Numbered from the stretch's first letter, positions 47,393 to 57,434 are shown. The stretch is DNA of 64,000 nucleotides from Lactobacillus huangpiensis (GCF_019972815.1 NZ_BPPA01000003.1:62001-126000); one strand, 5' to 3'. Numbers and translations are program-made. Notes: generated by a model not told the origin, from the letters alone.

Positions 47393-49351
47393 TTGACTAA
47401 AACAAGTAAAAAAACAAATTCTTATGATGACTCATCAATTCAGATTCTTCATGGCCTGGAAGCTGTACGGAAAAGGCCGGGTATGTATATTGGATCAACT
47501 GATGTTCATGGTCTTAATCAGCTTGTCTATGAAATTGTAGATAACTCAGTAGATGAGGCAATGGCCGGATTTGGTAAAGAAATTGACGTAACGATTCATA
47601 AAGATAACAGTGTGACGGTACGTGATTTTGGTCGTGGGATGCCTACAGGCATGCATAAATCTGGCAAGCCTACAATTGAAGTTATCCTGACTGTCTTGCA
47701 TGCTGGTGGTAAATTTACCGAGCAAAATTATAAAACTTCCGGCGGACTTCATGGAGTAGGTTCCTCTGTCGTTAATGCTCTTTCCAGTTATATGGATGTT
47801 AAAGTTATACGGGATGGAATTGAATATGAAGAAGAATTTAAAGATGGCGGTCATCCCGTTGGCACATTGAAGCGCTTAGGTAAAACAAAGGAACCTACAG
47901 GTACCACCATTACTTTTAAACCAGATGAGAAAATTTTTTCGACTATTAAATATAAATATGAAACTATTCAGGAACGCATACGTGAGTCGGCTTTTTTGCT
48001 TAAAGGTGTGCGCTTTGTCTTAGTTGATGAGCGTGATCCCCAACATCATGATGATTTTAAATATGATGAAGGCATAAAGGCTTTTGTATCCTATCTGAAT
48101 GAAGGTAAAGATACTTTAAGCGATATTTTTTATTTTTCCGGTAAACAGGACGAAATTGAAGTTGAATTTAGTGGCCAATATAGTGACAGTTATTCCGAAA
48201 ACCTGGTTTCTTTTGTAAATAATGTGCGTACATCAGATGGTGGCAGTCATGAAGTAGGTGCACGAAGTGGCTTTACTCGTGCTTTTAATGATTATGCCAA
48301 AAAACAAGGACTGTTAGGTAAGAAAGACAAAAATATTGATGGGTCTGATTACCGTGAAGGTTTAAGCGCTGTTTTATCAGTTAAAATTCCAGAAGAGCTA
48401 TTAGAGTTTGAAGGGCAGACCAAGGGCAAACTGGGAACTCCTCAAGCTAGATCAGTTGTTGATGCAATTGTTTATGAAAAAATGTCTTATTACCTGATGG
48501 AAAAAGGTGAACTGGCACAAGAGCTGGTGAAAAAAGCACAAAGAGCAAGGGATGCTCGTGAAGCTGCGAAAAAGGCTCGTAACGAGAGTAGAAATGGCAA
48601 AAAACGCCATAAAAAAGAAGTCCTGTCTGGTAAACTAACACCGGCGCAATCACGTAATCCAAAAAAGAATGAACTTTTTCTAGTTGAGGGGGATTCTGCC
48701 GGCGGTTCCGCAAAGCAGGGACGAGATCGTAAGTTCCAGGCAATCTTGCCTTTACGTGGAAAAGTTTTAAACACTCAAAAAGCAAGATTGCAGGATATAT
48801 TTAAAAATGAAGAAATTAACACCATGATTTACACTATTGGTGCTGGTGTTGGTACTGAATTTAATGTAGAAGATTCAAATTACGATAAAGTAATCATTAT
48901 GACGGATGCCGATGATGATGGTGCCCACATTCAGATTTTATTATTAACCTTTTTCTACCGGTATATGAGACCAATGATTGAGCACGGCAAAGTCTATATT
49001 GCTTTACCTCCTCTTTATCGCTTGCAAAAAGGTCGCGGCAAAAAGGCTCAGGTAAAGTACTCCTGGACTGATGAAGAACTTGCTGCCGATGAAAAGAAAA
49101 TGGGCCGTGGTTATGCTTTACAACGATTCAAAGGTCTGGGAGAGATGAATGCTGAACAGTTGTGGAGAACAACAATGGATCCAGAAACAAGGCTGCTTAT
49201 TCGGGTAAAAATTGACGATGCTGCCTTGGCTGAGCGTCGTGTGACCACATTAATGGGTGACAAAGCAGGTGCAAGGCGAAAGTGGATTGAAGAAAACGTT
49301 AAGTTCAGATTAGGGGATAATGTTTCAATCCTGGAAGAAGAAAATGAATAA
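47393..49351 (+). CDS. parE: DNA topoisomerase IV subunit B
   Basis: ATPase subunit of the enzyme that unlinks replicated chromosomes. 652 aa; GHKL motifs EIVDNSVDEAMAG, DFGRGMPTG and GGLHGVGSSVVNAL, then the Toprim block LVEGDSAGGSAKQGRDR and MTDADDDGAHI. The start is TTG, 7 nt after GGAGGAG. It forms an operon with parC. The location about 5.6 kb from a candidate dif places the decatenase next to the terminus in this genome. Confidence 0.97.
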   Translation: MTKTSKKTNSYDDSSIQILHGLEAVRKRPGMYIGSTDVHGLNQLVYEIVDNSVDEAMAGFGKEIDVTIHKDNSVTVRDFGRGMPTGMHKSGKPTIEVILTVLHAGGKFTEQNYKTSGGLHGVGSSVVNALSSYMDVKVIRDGIEYEEEFKDGGHPVGTLKRLGKTKEPTGTTITFKPDEKIFSTIKYKYETIQERIRESAFLLKGVRFVLVDERDPQHHDDFKYDEGIKAFVSYLNEGKDTLSDIFYFSGKQDEIEVEFSGQYSDSYSENLVSFVNNVRTSDGGSHEVGARSGFTRAFNDYAKKQGLLGKKDKNIDGSDYREGLSAVLSVKIPEELLEFEGQTKGKLGTPQARSVVDAIVYEKMSYYLMEKGELAQELVKKAQRARDAREAAKKARNESRNGKKRHKKEVLSGKLTPAQSRNPKKNELFLVEGDSAGGSAKQGRDRKFQAILPLRGKVLNTQKARLQDIFKNEEINTMIYTIGAGVGTEFNVEDSNYDKVIIMTDADDDGAHIQILLLTFFYRYMRPMIEHGKVYIALPPLYRLQKGRGKKAQVKYSWTDEELAADEKKMGRGYALQRFKGLGEMNAEQLWRTTMDPETRLLIRVKIDDAALAERRVTTLMGDKAGARRKWIEENVKFRLGDNVSILEEENE

Positions 49352-49366
49352 AGAGGTTTTTAATTA

Positions 49367-51820
49367 ATGGCTACAAAAGAACGAATTCGTGAAATGCCCC
49401 TTGAGCAAGTCATGGGTGAGCGATTTGGCAGATATTCCAAATATATTATCCAAGAGCGTGCCTTGCCAGATATTCGTGATGGTTTGAAACCAGTGCAAAG
49501 AAGAATCCTTTACGCTATGTTTCAAGATAATAATACATATGACAAGCCATTCAAAAAGGCGGCTAAAGCGGTGGGTAATATCATGGGTAATTTTCATCCC
49601 CACGGTGACAGTTCCATTTATGGTGCCCTGGTTCACCTTTCTCAAGACTGGAAAATGCGCGAACCACTAATTGAAATGCACGGTAACAATGGTTCAATGG
49701 ATGGCGATGGTCCCGCTGCAATGCGTTATACCGAATCACGTCTAAGCAAGATTTCCAATATGTTGTTACAAGATATTGATAAAGATACAGTCAATATGGT
49801 CTTGAACTTCGATGATACTGAGTATGAGCCAACGGTTTTACCTGTTCGGTTTCCTAATTTACTAGTTAATGGCTCTACAGGTATTTCGGCTGGTTACGCT
49901 ACCGAGATTCCACCGCATAACTTGGCAGAAGTAATTGATGCTACTATTTATTTGTTAAAGAATCCTGATGCAAGTCTTGATGATTTAATGCATTTTGTTA
50001 AAGGTCCTGATTTTCCTACAGGTGCCATTGTTTTAGGACAAAAAGGATTACGGGAAGCTTATGAAACTGGACGTGGACGCATTCAGGTAAGAGCAAAAAG
50101 TTCAATTCAGGAAATTAGAGGGCATCGCGAAGAAATTGTCATTACTGAGATTCCTTTTGCTGTTAATAAAGCTTTGTTAGTTAAAAAGATGGATGAAATT
50201 CGTCTTAACAGGGAGATTGATGGTATAGCGGAAGTGCGTGATGAAACTGACCGTCATGGTTTATCAATCGTAGTAGAGTTAAAAAAGGGTGCTGATGCAC
50301 AAAATATTCTAAATTATTTATTCAAGAATACTGAATTGCAGGTTTCCTATAACTTTAATATGGTTGCCATTGATCATATGACTCCCATGCAAGTTGGTTT
50401 AAAGCATATATTGTCTTCGTACTTAGAACATGAAAAAGATGTAGTAATCAAGAGAACCAAATTTGATTTAAATAAAGCAGAAGAGCGTCTTGAAATTATT
50501 CAGGGTTTGATTCATGCCATGGATATTTTAGACAAGGTAATTAAGGTAATTCGAGCATCTAAAAATAAAGCAGAGGCGAAGAAAAATATATCAGATAAGT
50601 TCAAGTTTACTGCCCGGCAAGCAGAAGCAATTGTGTCTTTACAGCTGTATAGGTTAACTAACACTGATGTTGATGCTTTGGTTAAAGAGCAAAGCGAACT
50701 AAATGAAAAAATTGCACGTTTTAAAGAACTTTTGTCTAATAAAAAAATCTTAGATAAAGAAATAATTAAGGAACTAACGACCGTCAAAAAGGAATTTGGT
50801 AATCCTCGACGTACTGAGATTTCTTCCGAAACTGCCAAGATTCAAATTGATGAAAAAGCACTAGTAGCGGATGAACAAGTACGTGTTTTAATCAGTCGTG
50901 ATGGGTACTTAAAGAGGTCATCTATTCGTTCCTGGCAATCTAGTGATGATGAGGATAATGGTTTGCCGAGTGGGGATGACGTTGTATTCGAAAAGACTTT
51001 GTCAACGTTAACTAATTTATATTTATTCACTGACCGTGGTAATGTCATTTATAGACCAGTTAATGAACTAGTCGAAACGAAGTGGAAAGAAACCGGTCAG
51101 CATTTGTCTCAGGAAATTGGCTTAAACGAGAATGAGAATATCATTCGTGTCTTTGATTTTGAACAATTAAATCAAAAACTAAACTTTTTAATTGCAACTA
51201 ATGATGGTTATATAAAACAGTTGGAACTATGTAATCTCCAGCCTACGAGAACTTATCGTTCACGCGCAATTACTGCAATGAAAATGAAAAAAAAGGACAG
51301 TAAGGTTGTTCGTGTTGATTTAGTAAAACCTGAAAGTAATAAAGAGATTATTTTATTTACGCATAAGGCTTATGCTGTTCGCTATGATTTGAGCGAAATT
51401 CCTGCATCTGGTGCCAAATCGTTCGGAGTCAAATCTGTGAATTTAAAGGATGAAGACTATGTAGTTTCGTATATAGTCATAAATCCTGATTATCTTGACT
51501 TAATTCGGATAGGCATTATTACTCAAAGAGGAGCTTTTAAGCAGTTTAAGGCTGGGTTAGTCAATAAGGTATCCCGTGCCAAACGAGGAGTATTAGTTTT
51601 AAGGGAACTTAAAACTAAGCCACACCGTGTTGCTGCTGTTGCTTCGTATGGCCAAGACCATAACCTGCTGATAACAACAACAAGCAAACGGCATATAAAG
51701 ATTTCTACTTGTGATTATCCTTTGGGTGACAGATATTCTAATGGTTCTTTTGTATTAGATACGACAAGTGACGGTCATCCAGTTAATATAAAACTGGGGA
51801 GGCCTTTAAGTACAGAATAA
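49367..51820 (+). CDS. parC: DNA topoisomerase IV subunit A
   Basis: DNA-cleaving subunit; the catalytic Tyr is in AMRYTESRLSKI (about residue 122). 817 aa with the winged-helix core, coiled coil and six-bladed C-terminal beta-pinwheel; ParC rather than GyrA is supported by the partner parE and the lack of a clear GyrA-box. 15 bp after parE; no evident terminator follows. Confidence 0.97.
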   Translation: MATKERIREMPLEQVMGERFGRYSKYIIQERALPDIRDGLKPVQRRILYAMFQDNNTYDKPFKKAAKAVGNIMGNFHPHGDSSIYGALVHLSQDWKMREPLIEMHGNNGSMDGDGPAAMRYTESRLSKISNMLLQDIDKDTVNMVLNFDDTEYEPTVLPVRFPNLLVNGSTGISAGYATEIPPHNLAEVIDATIYLLKNPDASLDDLMHFVKGPDFPTGAIVLGQKGLREAYETGRGRIQVRAKSSIQEIRGHREEIVITEIPFAVNKALLVKKMDEIRLNREIDGIAEVRDETDRHGLSIVVELKKGADAQNILNYLFKNTELQVSYNFNMVAIDHMTPMQVGLKHILSSYLEHEKDVVIKRTKFDLNKAEERLEIIQGLIHAMDILDKVIKVIRASKNKAEAKKNISDKFKFTARQAEAIVSLQLYRLTNTDVDALVKEQSELNEKIARFKELLSNKKILDKEIIKELTTVKKEFGNPRRTEISSETAKIQIDEKALVADEQVRVLISRDGYLKRSSIRSWQSSDDEDNGLPSGDDVVFEKTLSTLTNLYLFTDRGNVIYRPVNELVETKWKETGQHLSQEIGLNENENIIRVFDFEQLNQKLNFLIATNDGYIKQLELCNLQPTRTYRSRAITAMKMKKKDSKVVRVDLVKPESNKEIILFTHKAYAVRYDLSEIPASGAKSFGVKSVNLKDEDYVVSYIVINPDYLDLIRIGIITQRGAFKQFKAGLVNKVSRAKRGVLVLRELKTKPHRVAAVASYGQDHNLLITTTSKRHIKISTCDYPLGDRYSNGSFVLDTTSDGHPVNIKLGRPLSTE

Positions 51821-51883
51821 ATTTTTATTTATTTAATGATACTAATAATTTATGGAAGGGCTTTAACAGATTTAAATATTACT

Positions 51884-51912
51884 TTGACACAAAAGGGTTT
51901 TTGATTGATAAT
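51884..51912 (+). promoter_or_regulatory. promoter of LysR-type gene
   Basis: Perfect TTGACA (51884-51889), 17-bp spacer, GATAAT (51907-51912). Confidence 0.75.
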
Positions 51913-51960
51913 AGCATATAAACAGAGCAATATTATTGTTAAGATAGAAGGAATAATCTT

Positions 51961-52896
51961 ATGCCTAAAACAGATACAATACTCTCAACCAAATCCCTAC
52001 ATTATTTTTTGCAATTAATTGATACCATGAACTACACTCAAGCTGCTCAAATCCTTGGTATTACTCAACCGGCTTTAACTCAGCAGATAAAGAAAATTGA
52101 ACATGCAATCGGAACACCGCTGTTTGGACAAATGGGAAAAAAGCTTTATTTGACTGAAGCTGGTAAGCAGTTGCAAACGGGGGCAATTAAGCTACTCGGG
52201 ACTATTAACTCTGTTGTTAGCGATATACAAGAGTTTACTCAGGCTGACAAAGGCAATATTGCAATTGGTGTTTTAGAAAGCGTCAATTCTGATCTTCTTA
52301 GAAAATTTTTGGTTGAATTTAATAAAAACTATCCCAATATAACTATCAGTGTTTCTTATTTCAATCGTAAAGATCTTTGGTATAATCTTGATAATAATTT
52401 GGTTGATTTAGCAATGCTTTATCTTCCCGAAACTACTAAAAAGAGTCAGACGAATTTACAAAATCAATACGAATTAATGAAAGTTACTCAAGACAAATTA
52501 ACTATCTTAACTCACGATAGAAATGTTGAAGCAGGGAAGTCCTATCCAGTTTCTAAGTTTTTAGGAAAAAAATGGGTTCTTTATCCAGATAGCTTTTATT
52601 TAACTCAGATACTTAAAGGCAAGCTAGGCAGTAAGGTGAATGCAAGAAATGGTCTGAACGTTCCTTTAACTTTTACTTCTACCAAGGAGATGGTTGAGAC
52701 AGCGCAGGACACTGGCTATGATACAATTGTAAGTGACTCTTATTACCGCCTAAATCAAAGTGAAATTAATTTGGTACCTGTATTTTTAAAAGGCATTAAA
52801 AAGTTCACAATTTCACTTATTTATCGAAAGGGTAAAAAAGAAGTTCCACGTATACAAAACTTTTTGAAAGAATTTAAAAAGTTTTTGGAAGACTGA
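51961..52896 (+). CDS. LysR family transcriptional regulator
   Basis: 311 aa; N-terminal winged helix (YFLQLIDTMNYTQAAQILGITQPALTQQ as segments around residues 13-40) and a periplasmic-binding-like effector domain. It resembles the SpxR/LTTR group without a clear subfamily. No divergent target gene is adjacent, so its regulon cannot be proposed; the downstream ppaC is a neighbour only. Start follows GAAGGAA. Confidence 0.88.
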   Translation: MPKTDTILSTKSLHYFLQLIDTMNYTQAAQILGITQPALTQQIKKIEHAIGTPLFGQMGKKLYLTEAGKQLQTGAIKLLGTINSVVSDIQEFTQADKGNIAIGVLESVNSDLLRKFLVEFNKNYPNITISVSYFNRKDLWYNLDNNLVDLAMLYLPETTKKSQTNLQNQYELMKVTQDKLTILTHDRNVEAGKSYPVSKFLGKKWVLYPDSFYLTQILKGKLGSKVNARNGLNVPLTFTSTKEMVETAQDTGYDTIVSDSYYRLNQSEINLVPVFLKGIKKFTISLIYRKGKKEVPRIQNFLKEFKKFLED

Positions 52897-53024
52897 TGTT
52901 GCCACATAATCTTGTAAGTTTTTTGAGGTAAGACAAAAATTTATAATTTGTTCTGTAAAGAATAGACTTTATTAGGTAAACTAATTATATAAGTAAAATT
53001 TTAAAAAGAAAAAGAGGAAATCTA

Positions 53025-53954
53025 ATGGAAAAAGAATTGGTCTTTGGTCACCAAAATCCTGACACAGATGCAATTGGTACAGCTATAGCTTATTCATATT
53101 TGCAGAATAAGCTGGGTTACAACACAGAGGCGGTTGCTTTAGGCGAACCTAATGATGAAACAGCTTTTGCATTAAAGAAGTTTGGTTTTGAAGCACCAAG
53201 AGTGATCAAAACAGCAGCAAATGAAGTTAAAGAAGTAATGCTTGTTGATCATAATGAACCACAGCAAAGTGTATCAGACATTGATCAGGTTACTGTAACT
53301 CATGTTGTTGATCACCACAGAATTATGAATTTCAACACCAGTATGCCTTTATTTTATCTTGCTGAACCGGTAGGTTGTACTAGTACAATTATGTTTGGTC
53401 TCTATAAGCATTTTAAAGTGGAAATTCCCAAGAATATCGCTGGTATTATGCTTTCCGCCATTATTTCTGACACATTATTGCTAAAATCTCCAACAACTAC
53501 TGACAGAGATAAAAAAGCCGTTAAGGAACTTGCCGAAATTGCTGGTGTAGATTACGAAAAATATGGTTTGGAAGAATTAAAAGCCGGAACTAATATAGCA
53601 AGTAAATCAGAAGAAGAACTAATCGATTTAGATGCCAAATCATTTGAATTAAATGGCAAAAATGTACGAGTAGCTCAAATTAATGTGGTTGACTTGCCAG
53701 AAGCATTAGAGCGCAAAGAAGCCTTCCTGAAAACTATGAATGAGTCAGCAAATTCAGAGGGCTATGATTTGTTTATGCTGCTTATAACTAATGTACTCGA
53801 TTCAGACTCAACTGCATTAGTTATAGGTTCAGACGAAGCTTTGGCTTCGTTTGAAAAGGCATTTGGGGAAGTTAAAGATTCAGAAATCAGTTTACCTGGT
53901 GTTGTTTCAAGGAAGAAACAGGTTGTTCCACCATTAACTGAAGCATTTAAGTAA
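53025..53954 (+). CDS. ppaC: manganese-dependent inorganic pyrophosphatase
   Basis: Family II (DHH) enzyme that hydrolyses pyrophosphate and pulls biosynthetic reactions forward. 309 aa; metal ligands in [20 protein letters not shown] and VDHHRI, and the substrate Lys/Arg in [10 protein letters not shown]. The start follows AGAGGAAA; a strong bidirectional terminator follows. Confidence 0.97.
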   Translation: MEKELVFGHQNPDTDAIGTAIAYSYLQNKLGYNTEAVALGEPNDETAFALKKFGFEAPRVIKTAANEVKEVMLVDHNEPQQSVSDIDQVTVTHVVDHHRIMNFNTSMPLFYLAEPVGCTSTIMFGLYKHFKVEIPKNIAGIMLSAIISDTLLLKSPTTTDRDKKAVKELAEIAGVDYEKYGLEELKAGTNIASKSEEELIDLDAKSFELNGKNVRVAQINVVDLPEALERKEAFLKTMNESANSEGYDLFMLLITNVLDSDSTALVIGSDEALASFEKAFGEVKDSEISLPGVVSRKKQVVPPLTEAFK

Positions 53955-53956
53955 TT

Positions 53957-53997
53957 TAAAAAGCACGAAATAGATTTAACTATTTCGTGCTTTTTTT
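53957..53997. terminator. bidirectional terminator (ppaC / XRE gene)
   Basis: 16-bp stem AAAAAGCACGAAATAG / CTATTTCGTGCTTTTT, loop ATTTAA, T-run on both sides. It reaches the XRE gene stop codon. Confidence 0.94.
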
Positions 53998-54355
53998 AAT
54001 CTTTGTTAATTTCCTTGGCCAAAATAATGAATGATTTACATACTCTTTCAGCTTTGTCAGGTGACATTTTTCTAAGTTCATTAAGAACCTTCTTAATAAA
54101 TACAGGAGTATTATCTTGATGATTTTCTACTTTAACTTCCTTAAAGCGGTAAGCATTCATGATAATATCTGGTGTAGTGGTATTTAAAGCTCTGGCAATT
54201 GAATCGAGCTTTTGAATACTAATGTTTTGATTCTTTGTTCTTTCCAAACGAGAAATAAAGTTAACCGATAAGTCACTTAGTTCAGCGAGATCCTCCTGGG
54301 TCAACTTTTGTTCGCGCCGCCTACGGCATATTTCTTTTCCTAAATTTATACTCAT
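53996..54355 (-). CDS. XRE family transcriptional regulator
   Basis: 119 aa with an N-terminal helix-turn-helix (LTQEDLAELSDLSVNFISRL, about 17-36) and a C-terminal helical part of unknown role. It is read away from the gene-free region; a 9-bp inverted repeat sits 37 bp upstream of its start and may be its own operator. No antitoxin/toxin partner or phage genes are next to it, so its role is open. Confidence 0.87.
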   Translation of the reverse strand: MSINLGKEICRRRREQKLTQEDLAELSDLSVNFISRLERTKNQNISIQKLDSIARALNTTTPDIIMNAYRFKEVKVENHQDNTPVFIKKVLNELRKMSPDKAERVCKSFIILAKEINKD

Positions 54356-54391
54356 GGAATAAATTCAACCCTTTCAAAAAATAATTCCATA

Positions 54392-54418
54392 TTCTATAAT
54401 AACAGATTAATTATAGAA
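54392..54418. promoter_or_regulatory. inverted-repeat operator candidate
   Basis: TTCTATAAT (54392-54400) and ATTATAGAA (54410-54418) form perfect 9-bp arms about a 9-bp spacer, 37 bp upstream of the XRE gene. The arms include -10-like sequences, so regulator binding could block the promoter. Confidence 0.5.
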
Positions 54419-55000
<582 letters not shown>

Positions 55001-55032
55001 AAAATAAAAAATTGAAAGAGAGCTTATGAGAT

Positions 55033-55158
55033 TGAGACTGCATTTGACTTACACAAAATAATTTTACTTTGAGATTGTCACAGGTCAATTCAGAGCTCGT
55101 TAAAATCAAAATGAATGCATAATTTATCAATTGGTCATCGAGTTGCCTGTGAGTCTCA
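55033..55158. other. nested inverted repeats, possible RNA element
   Basis: TGAGACT (55033-55039) with AGTCTCA (55152-55158), and inside them CACAGG (55079-55084) with CCTGTG (55146-55151), adjoining in the 3' arms so that a continuous 13-nt strand pairs with two 5' segments. The block is less AT-rich than its surroundings. No clear promoter or terminator, so a transcript is unproven. Confidence 0.35.
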
Positions 55159-55375
55159 TCAGAAATGACTTGAATTTTTATTAATAAAAGTGTTTTGTTA
55201 ATTAATATTGAAAGTCTATAAAATTGCGTTGATATATTTTAATTAAGTTAATTAAGAATTGCTTTGATAACAATTGAGTAATAATGTTTAAATCTCAATT
55301 TTAAGTATAAAAAGTCTGATAACATAATTTTTTTCATATTTTAAATAAGTTGGCTGTTAGATAATTTTACACTTG

Positions 55376-55405
55376 CTTTCATTAAAACTATAATTTTAAT
55401 GAAAG
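55376..55405. other. difSL-like XerS recombination site (candidate)
   Basis: Perfect 12-bp inverted arms CTTTCATTAAAA (55376-55387) and TTTTAATGAAAG (55394-55405) around CTATAA. The core AAACTATAATTTT and GAAA at the outer end resemble the streptococcal/lactococcal difSL site as I remember it. No T-run follows, arguing against a terminator. It is 286 bp upstream of the xerS-like gene; in streptococci difSL also sits just upstream of xerS. Confidence 0.7.
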
Positions 55406-55449
55406 ATATTAAAACAATAAGAAAGTTCAACTATTTTATATTCATTGAT

Positions 55450-55481
55450 TGATCTTTAGCAAAACTGAATATGATCTTTAG
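55450..55481. repeat. direct repeat TGATCTTTAG x2
   Basis: Two exact copies (55450-55459 and 55472-55481) start 22 bp apart, about two helical turns, between the difSL-like site and the xerS start. May be a protein-binding pair. Confidence 0.45.
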
Positions 55482-55493
55482 ATAAGTTTCCTT

Positions 55494-55583
55494 AAAGGCG
55501 AAATTTCAATTCAAACTTTTAAAAGATTTATCTTTAAAATACCAAAGCAGTATTTTCTTTCATCAAATGTAATATTCGCCTTT
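55494..55583. repeat. 9-bp inverted repeat with 72-bp loop
   Basis: AAAGGCGAA (55494-55502) and TTCGCCTTT (55575-55583) enclose smaller complementary stretches (TTTTAAAAGAT with ATCTTTAAAA). Could fold in an untranslated RNA ahead of xerS or mark a relic insertion. Confidence 0.4.
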
Positions 55584-55642
55584 CCCTCTCCTCTATTCCA
55601 CAATAAGTATACACGATACAAACATACATTCTAGTTTTGTTT

Positions 55643-55648
55643 TATAAT
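55643..55648 (+). promoter_or_regulatory. -10 element before xerS
   Basis: Perfect TATAAT, 43 bp before the GTG start. No good -35 at the right distance. Confidence 0.4.
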
Positions 55649-55691
55649 GAATTATATAACTTAATAATTGAAGCTAGGAGAAATTTATTAC

Positions 55692-56780
55692 GTGGAAACA
55701 AAGAAATATTTAGATCTAATTGATGAAGAATTAAATAAAATGCCTGATTTTGTTAAAGAATACAATTTTGGCACAAGTCACTCTTTAGCTACATCCTATC
55801 AGTATCTAACAGAAATCAGAAGATTTTTTGACTGGCTCCGTCATGAAGGCATTTCAAAAGCTGAAAATAACAAAAGTATTGAAACTCAAACTTTAGCTCA
55901 CCTGCAACGCAATGACATTATGCTTTACATTAATTATTTAGGTCATACTAAGAATAAGCAAGGCAACTTGAATTCGCCTACAACAATAAATCGGTCTATT
56001 AATGCCTTGAGGTCCCTTTTTAAGTTTTTAACCATTACTGCTGATAATATAAATGGCAAACCGTACTTTGAACGCAATGTTATGCTCAAAATTGATTCTC
56101 TTAATAATACGGAAACTTTAAACTATCGAGCCCATGTTCTTGAATCGCACATGTACACAGGAAAATTAAAATACCAGTTTTTGGATTTTATTGAAAATAA
56201 TTATGAATTTAAATGCAATAAACATGCTTTACCAGGATTTAAAGCAAATAAAGAACGCGATATGGCAATTATTGCTTTAATTTTAGGAACTGGAATAAGA
56301 GTTTCTGAATGTGCAGGTATTGATTTGCCAGACATTAATTTTAAAAAGGCCACATTGGACATAACCCGCAAAGGTGGCCAACGGGACAGCGTGCCAATTG
56401 CTGAATGGACGTTGGTTTACATTAGAGAGTATAAGAAAATAAGAAAACAACGCTATTTGGCAGTCAAAAGCGATTCAGCATTTTTCCTGACTCGCTGGCA
56501 TAATAAAACACGTCGGATCACCACGAGCGCTATCGAGAAAATGGTCAATAAATATTCAGCTGCCTTTGGGCACCCCCTCACTCCTCATAAATTACGTCAC
56601 ACAGTGGCTTCTGAGCTATATGGTGTAACCAAAGACCAAGTGCTGGTGGCTCAGCAACTAGGCCAAAAAGGAACTTCAGCAACCGATTTATATACTCATG
56701 TTGATCAAAAAAAGCAACGTGCTGCATTAAATGAGATTTCAGAGACAGATAAAAAGAATAGTGATCACAAACAGGCTTGA
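55692..56780 (+). CDS. xerS: XerS-type tyrosine recombinase
   Basis: Single-recombinase dimer-resolution enzyme family known from streptococci and lactococci, acting at difSL. 362 aa from GTG 55692 (8 nt after AGGAGAAA); a TTG at 55668 is less likely. It is longer than XerC/XerD and follows the XerS pattern: RRFFDWLRHEGIS, TTINRSINALRSLFKFLT, NKERDMAIIALILGTGIRVSE. Active-site residues are Arg203, Lys227, His299, Arg302 and Tyr334. At the conserved His/Trp position it has Gln325 (QQLGQKGTSATDLYTH), where XerC and XerD here keep LGH. An integrase of a mobile element is an alternative, but no such element is around it. Confidence 0.88.
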   Translation: METKKYLDLIDEELNKMPDFVKEYNFGTSHSLATSYQYLTEIRRFFDWLRHEGISKAENNKSIETQTLAHLQRNDIMLYINYLGHTKNKQGNLNSPTTINRSINALRSLFKFLTITADNINGKPYFERNVMLKIDSLNNTETLNYRAHVLESHMYTGKLKYQFLDFIENNYEFKCNKHALPGFKANKERDMAIIALILGTGIRVSECAGIDLPDINFKKATLDITRKGGQRDSVPIAEWTLVYIREYKKIRKQRYLAVKSDSAFFLTRWHNKTRRITTSAIEKMVNKYSAAFGHPLTPHKLRHTVASELYGVTKDQVLVAQQLGQKGTSATDLYTHVDQKKQRAALNEISETDKKNSDHKQA

Positions 56781-56798
56781 TACAGAGCCTGTTTTTTA
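56771..56798 (+). terminator. xerS terminator
   Basis: ACAGGCT / AGCCTGT with an 8-nt loop and TTTTT. It includes the xerS stop codon. Confidence 0.85.
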
Positions 56799-57434
56799 TT
56801 CAAATTTTGTTTGCCAATTAGGATTTTGATTCGCTTCAAAACACATTTTTATTTCTGCTAAAGAATTTCGTGGTAATGACAAAGGTGGTAAATTATCAAG
56901 TTCAAAAAATGAACATTTATCAGTCTCGGTATTTTTTGAAAATTTCCCACCCAAGTCTTTACATAAAAAGATGACATTACAAACATTAATAGCTCTTTCA
57001 ATTCGCTTTTTACCATAAATATTAGTTGAATGGTTGTTCACTGCAATAATTTGATCAACTTCAATTTTATGCCCGGATTCCTCTTCGGCTTCTTTTATAC
57101 AATTTTCTTTAACAGTTATATTTGGTTCACACCAACCACCAGGCATTGACCATAAATTATCTGTAGTCTCTTTAACCAGTAAGATTTTTTGTTTGCTAAA
57201 AATTGCAGCTCTAGTAGAAACTTTAGGTGTCTGATATCCATCATCATTACTAAACAAGCCTTTAACAATCTTTATTGGTTGTCCAGTTTTTACTGCCATC
57301 ATTTCAGTGGCAATCTTTCTTATTTGTTCGTAGCGTTCCCTATCAAAACGATCGTAGCCGTATTCTATGCCGTCTTGAGCGATACTTTGTAATTCGACTG
57401 CCCATTTTGTTATTTGGTCCATTTGCTTTTTCAT
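56796..57434 (-). CDS. Nudix hydrolase with NUDIX_N domain
   Basis: 212 aa: an N-terminal helical domain of the type seen in Nudix_N hydrolases of nucleoside-diphosphate-linked compounds, then the Nudix domain with SMPGGWCEPN and the Nudix-box core KEAEEESGHKI. The first Glu of the canonical Gx5Ex7REUxEE box is Ile here and the Arg is Lys, a deviation also present in related proteins. ADP-ribose-type or sugar-nucleotide substrates are likely. ATG 57434 follows GAGGA; a longer frame to 57467 has no site. Confidence 0.86.
   Translation of the reverse strand: MKKQMDQITKWAVELQSIAQDGIEYGYDRFDRERYEQIRKIATEMMAVKTGQPIKIVKGLFSNDDGYQTPKVSTRAAIFSKQKILLVKETTDNLWSMPGGWCEPNITVKENCIKEAEEESGHKIEVDQIIAVNNHSTNIYGKKRIERAINVCNVIFLCKDLGGKFSKNTETDKCSFFELDNLPPLSLPRNSLAEIKMCFEANQNPNWQTKFE

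Noticed and set aside
55026..55061. 11-codon frame starting MRLRLHLTYTK after a good GAAAGAGAG site
   Set aside because: Too short to support; no downstream gene that a leader peptide could control.
55376..55405. 12-bp perfect inverted repeat as a terminator
   Set aside because: There is no T-run on either strand and no gene ends next to it; the core fits a difSL-like site better.
55692..56780. Recombinase as integrase of a genomic island
   Set aside because: No excisionase, phage or conjugation genes are near, and the protein follows the XerS pattern through its whole length.
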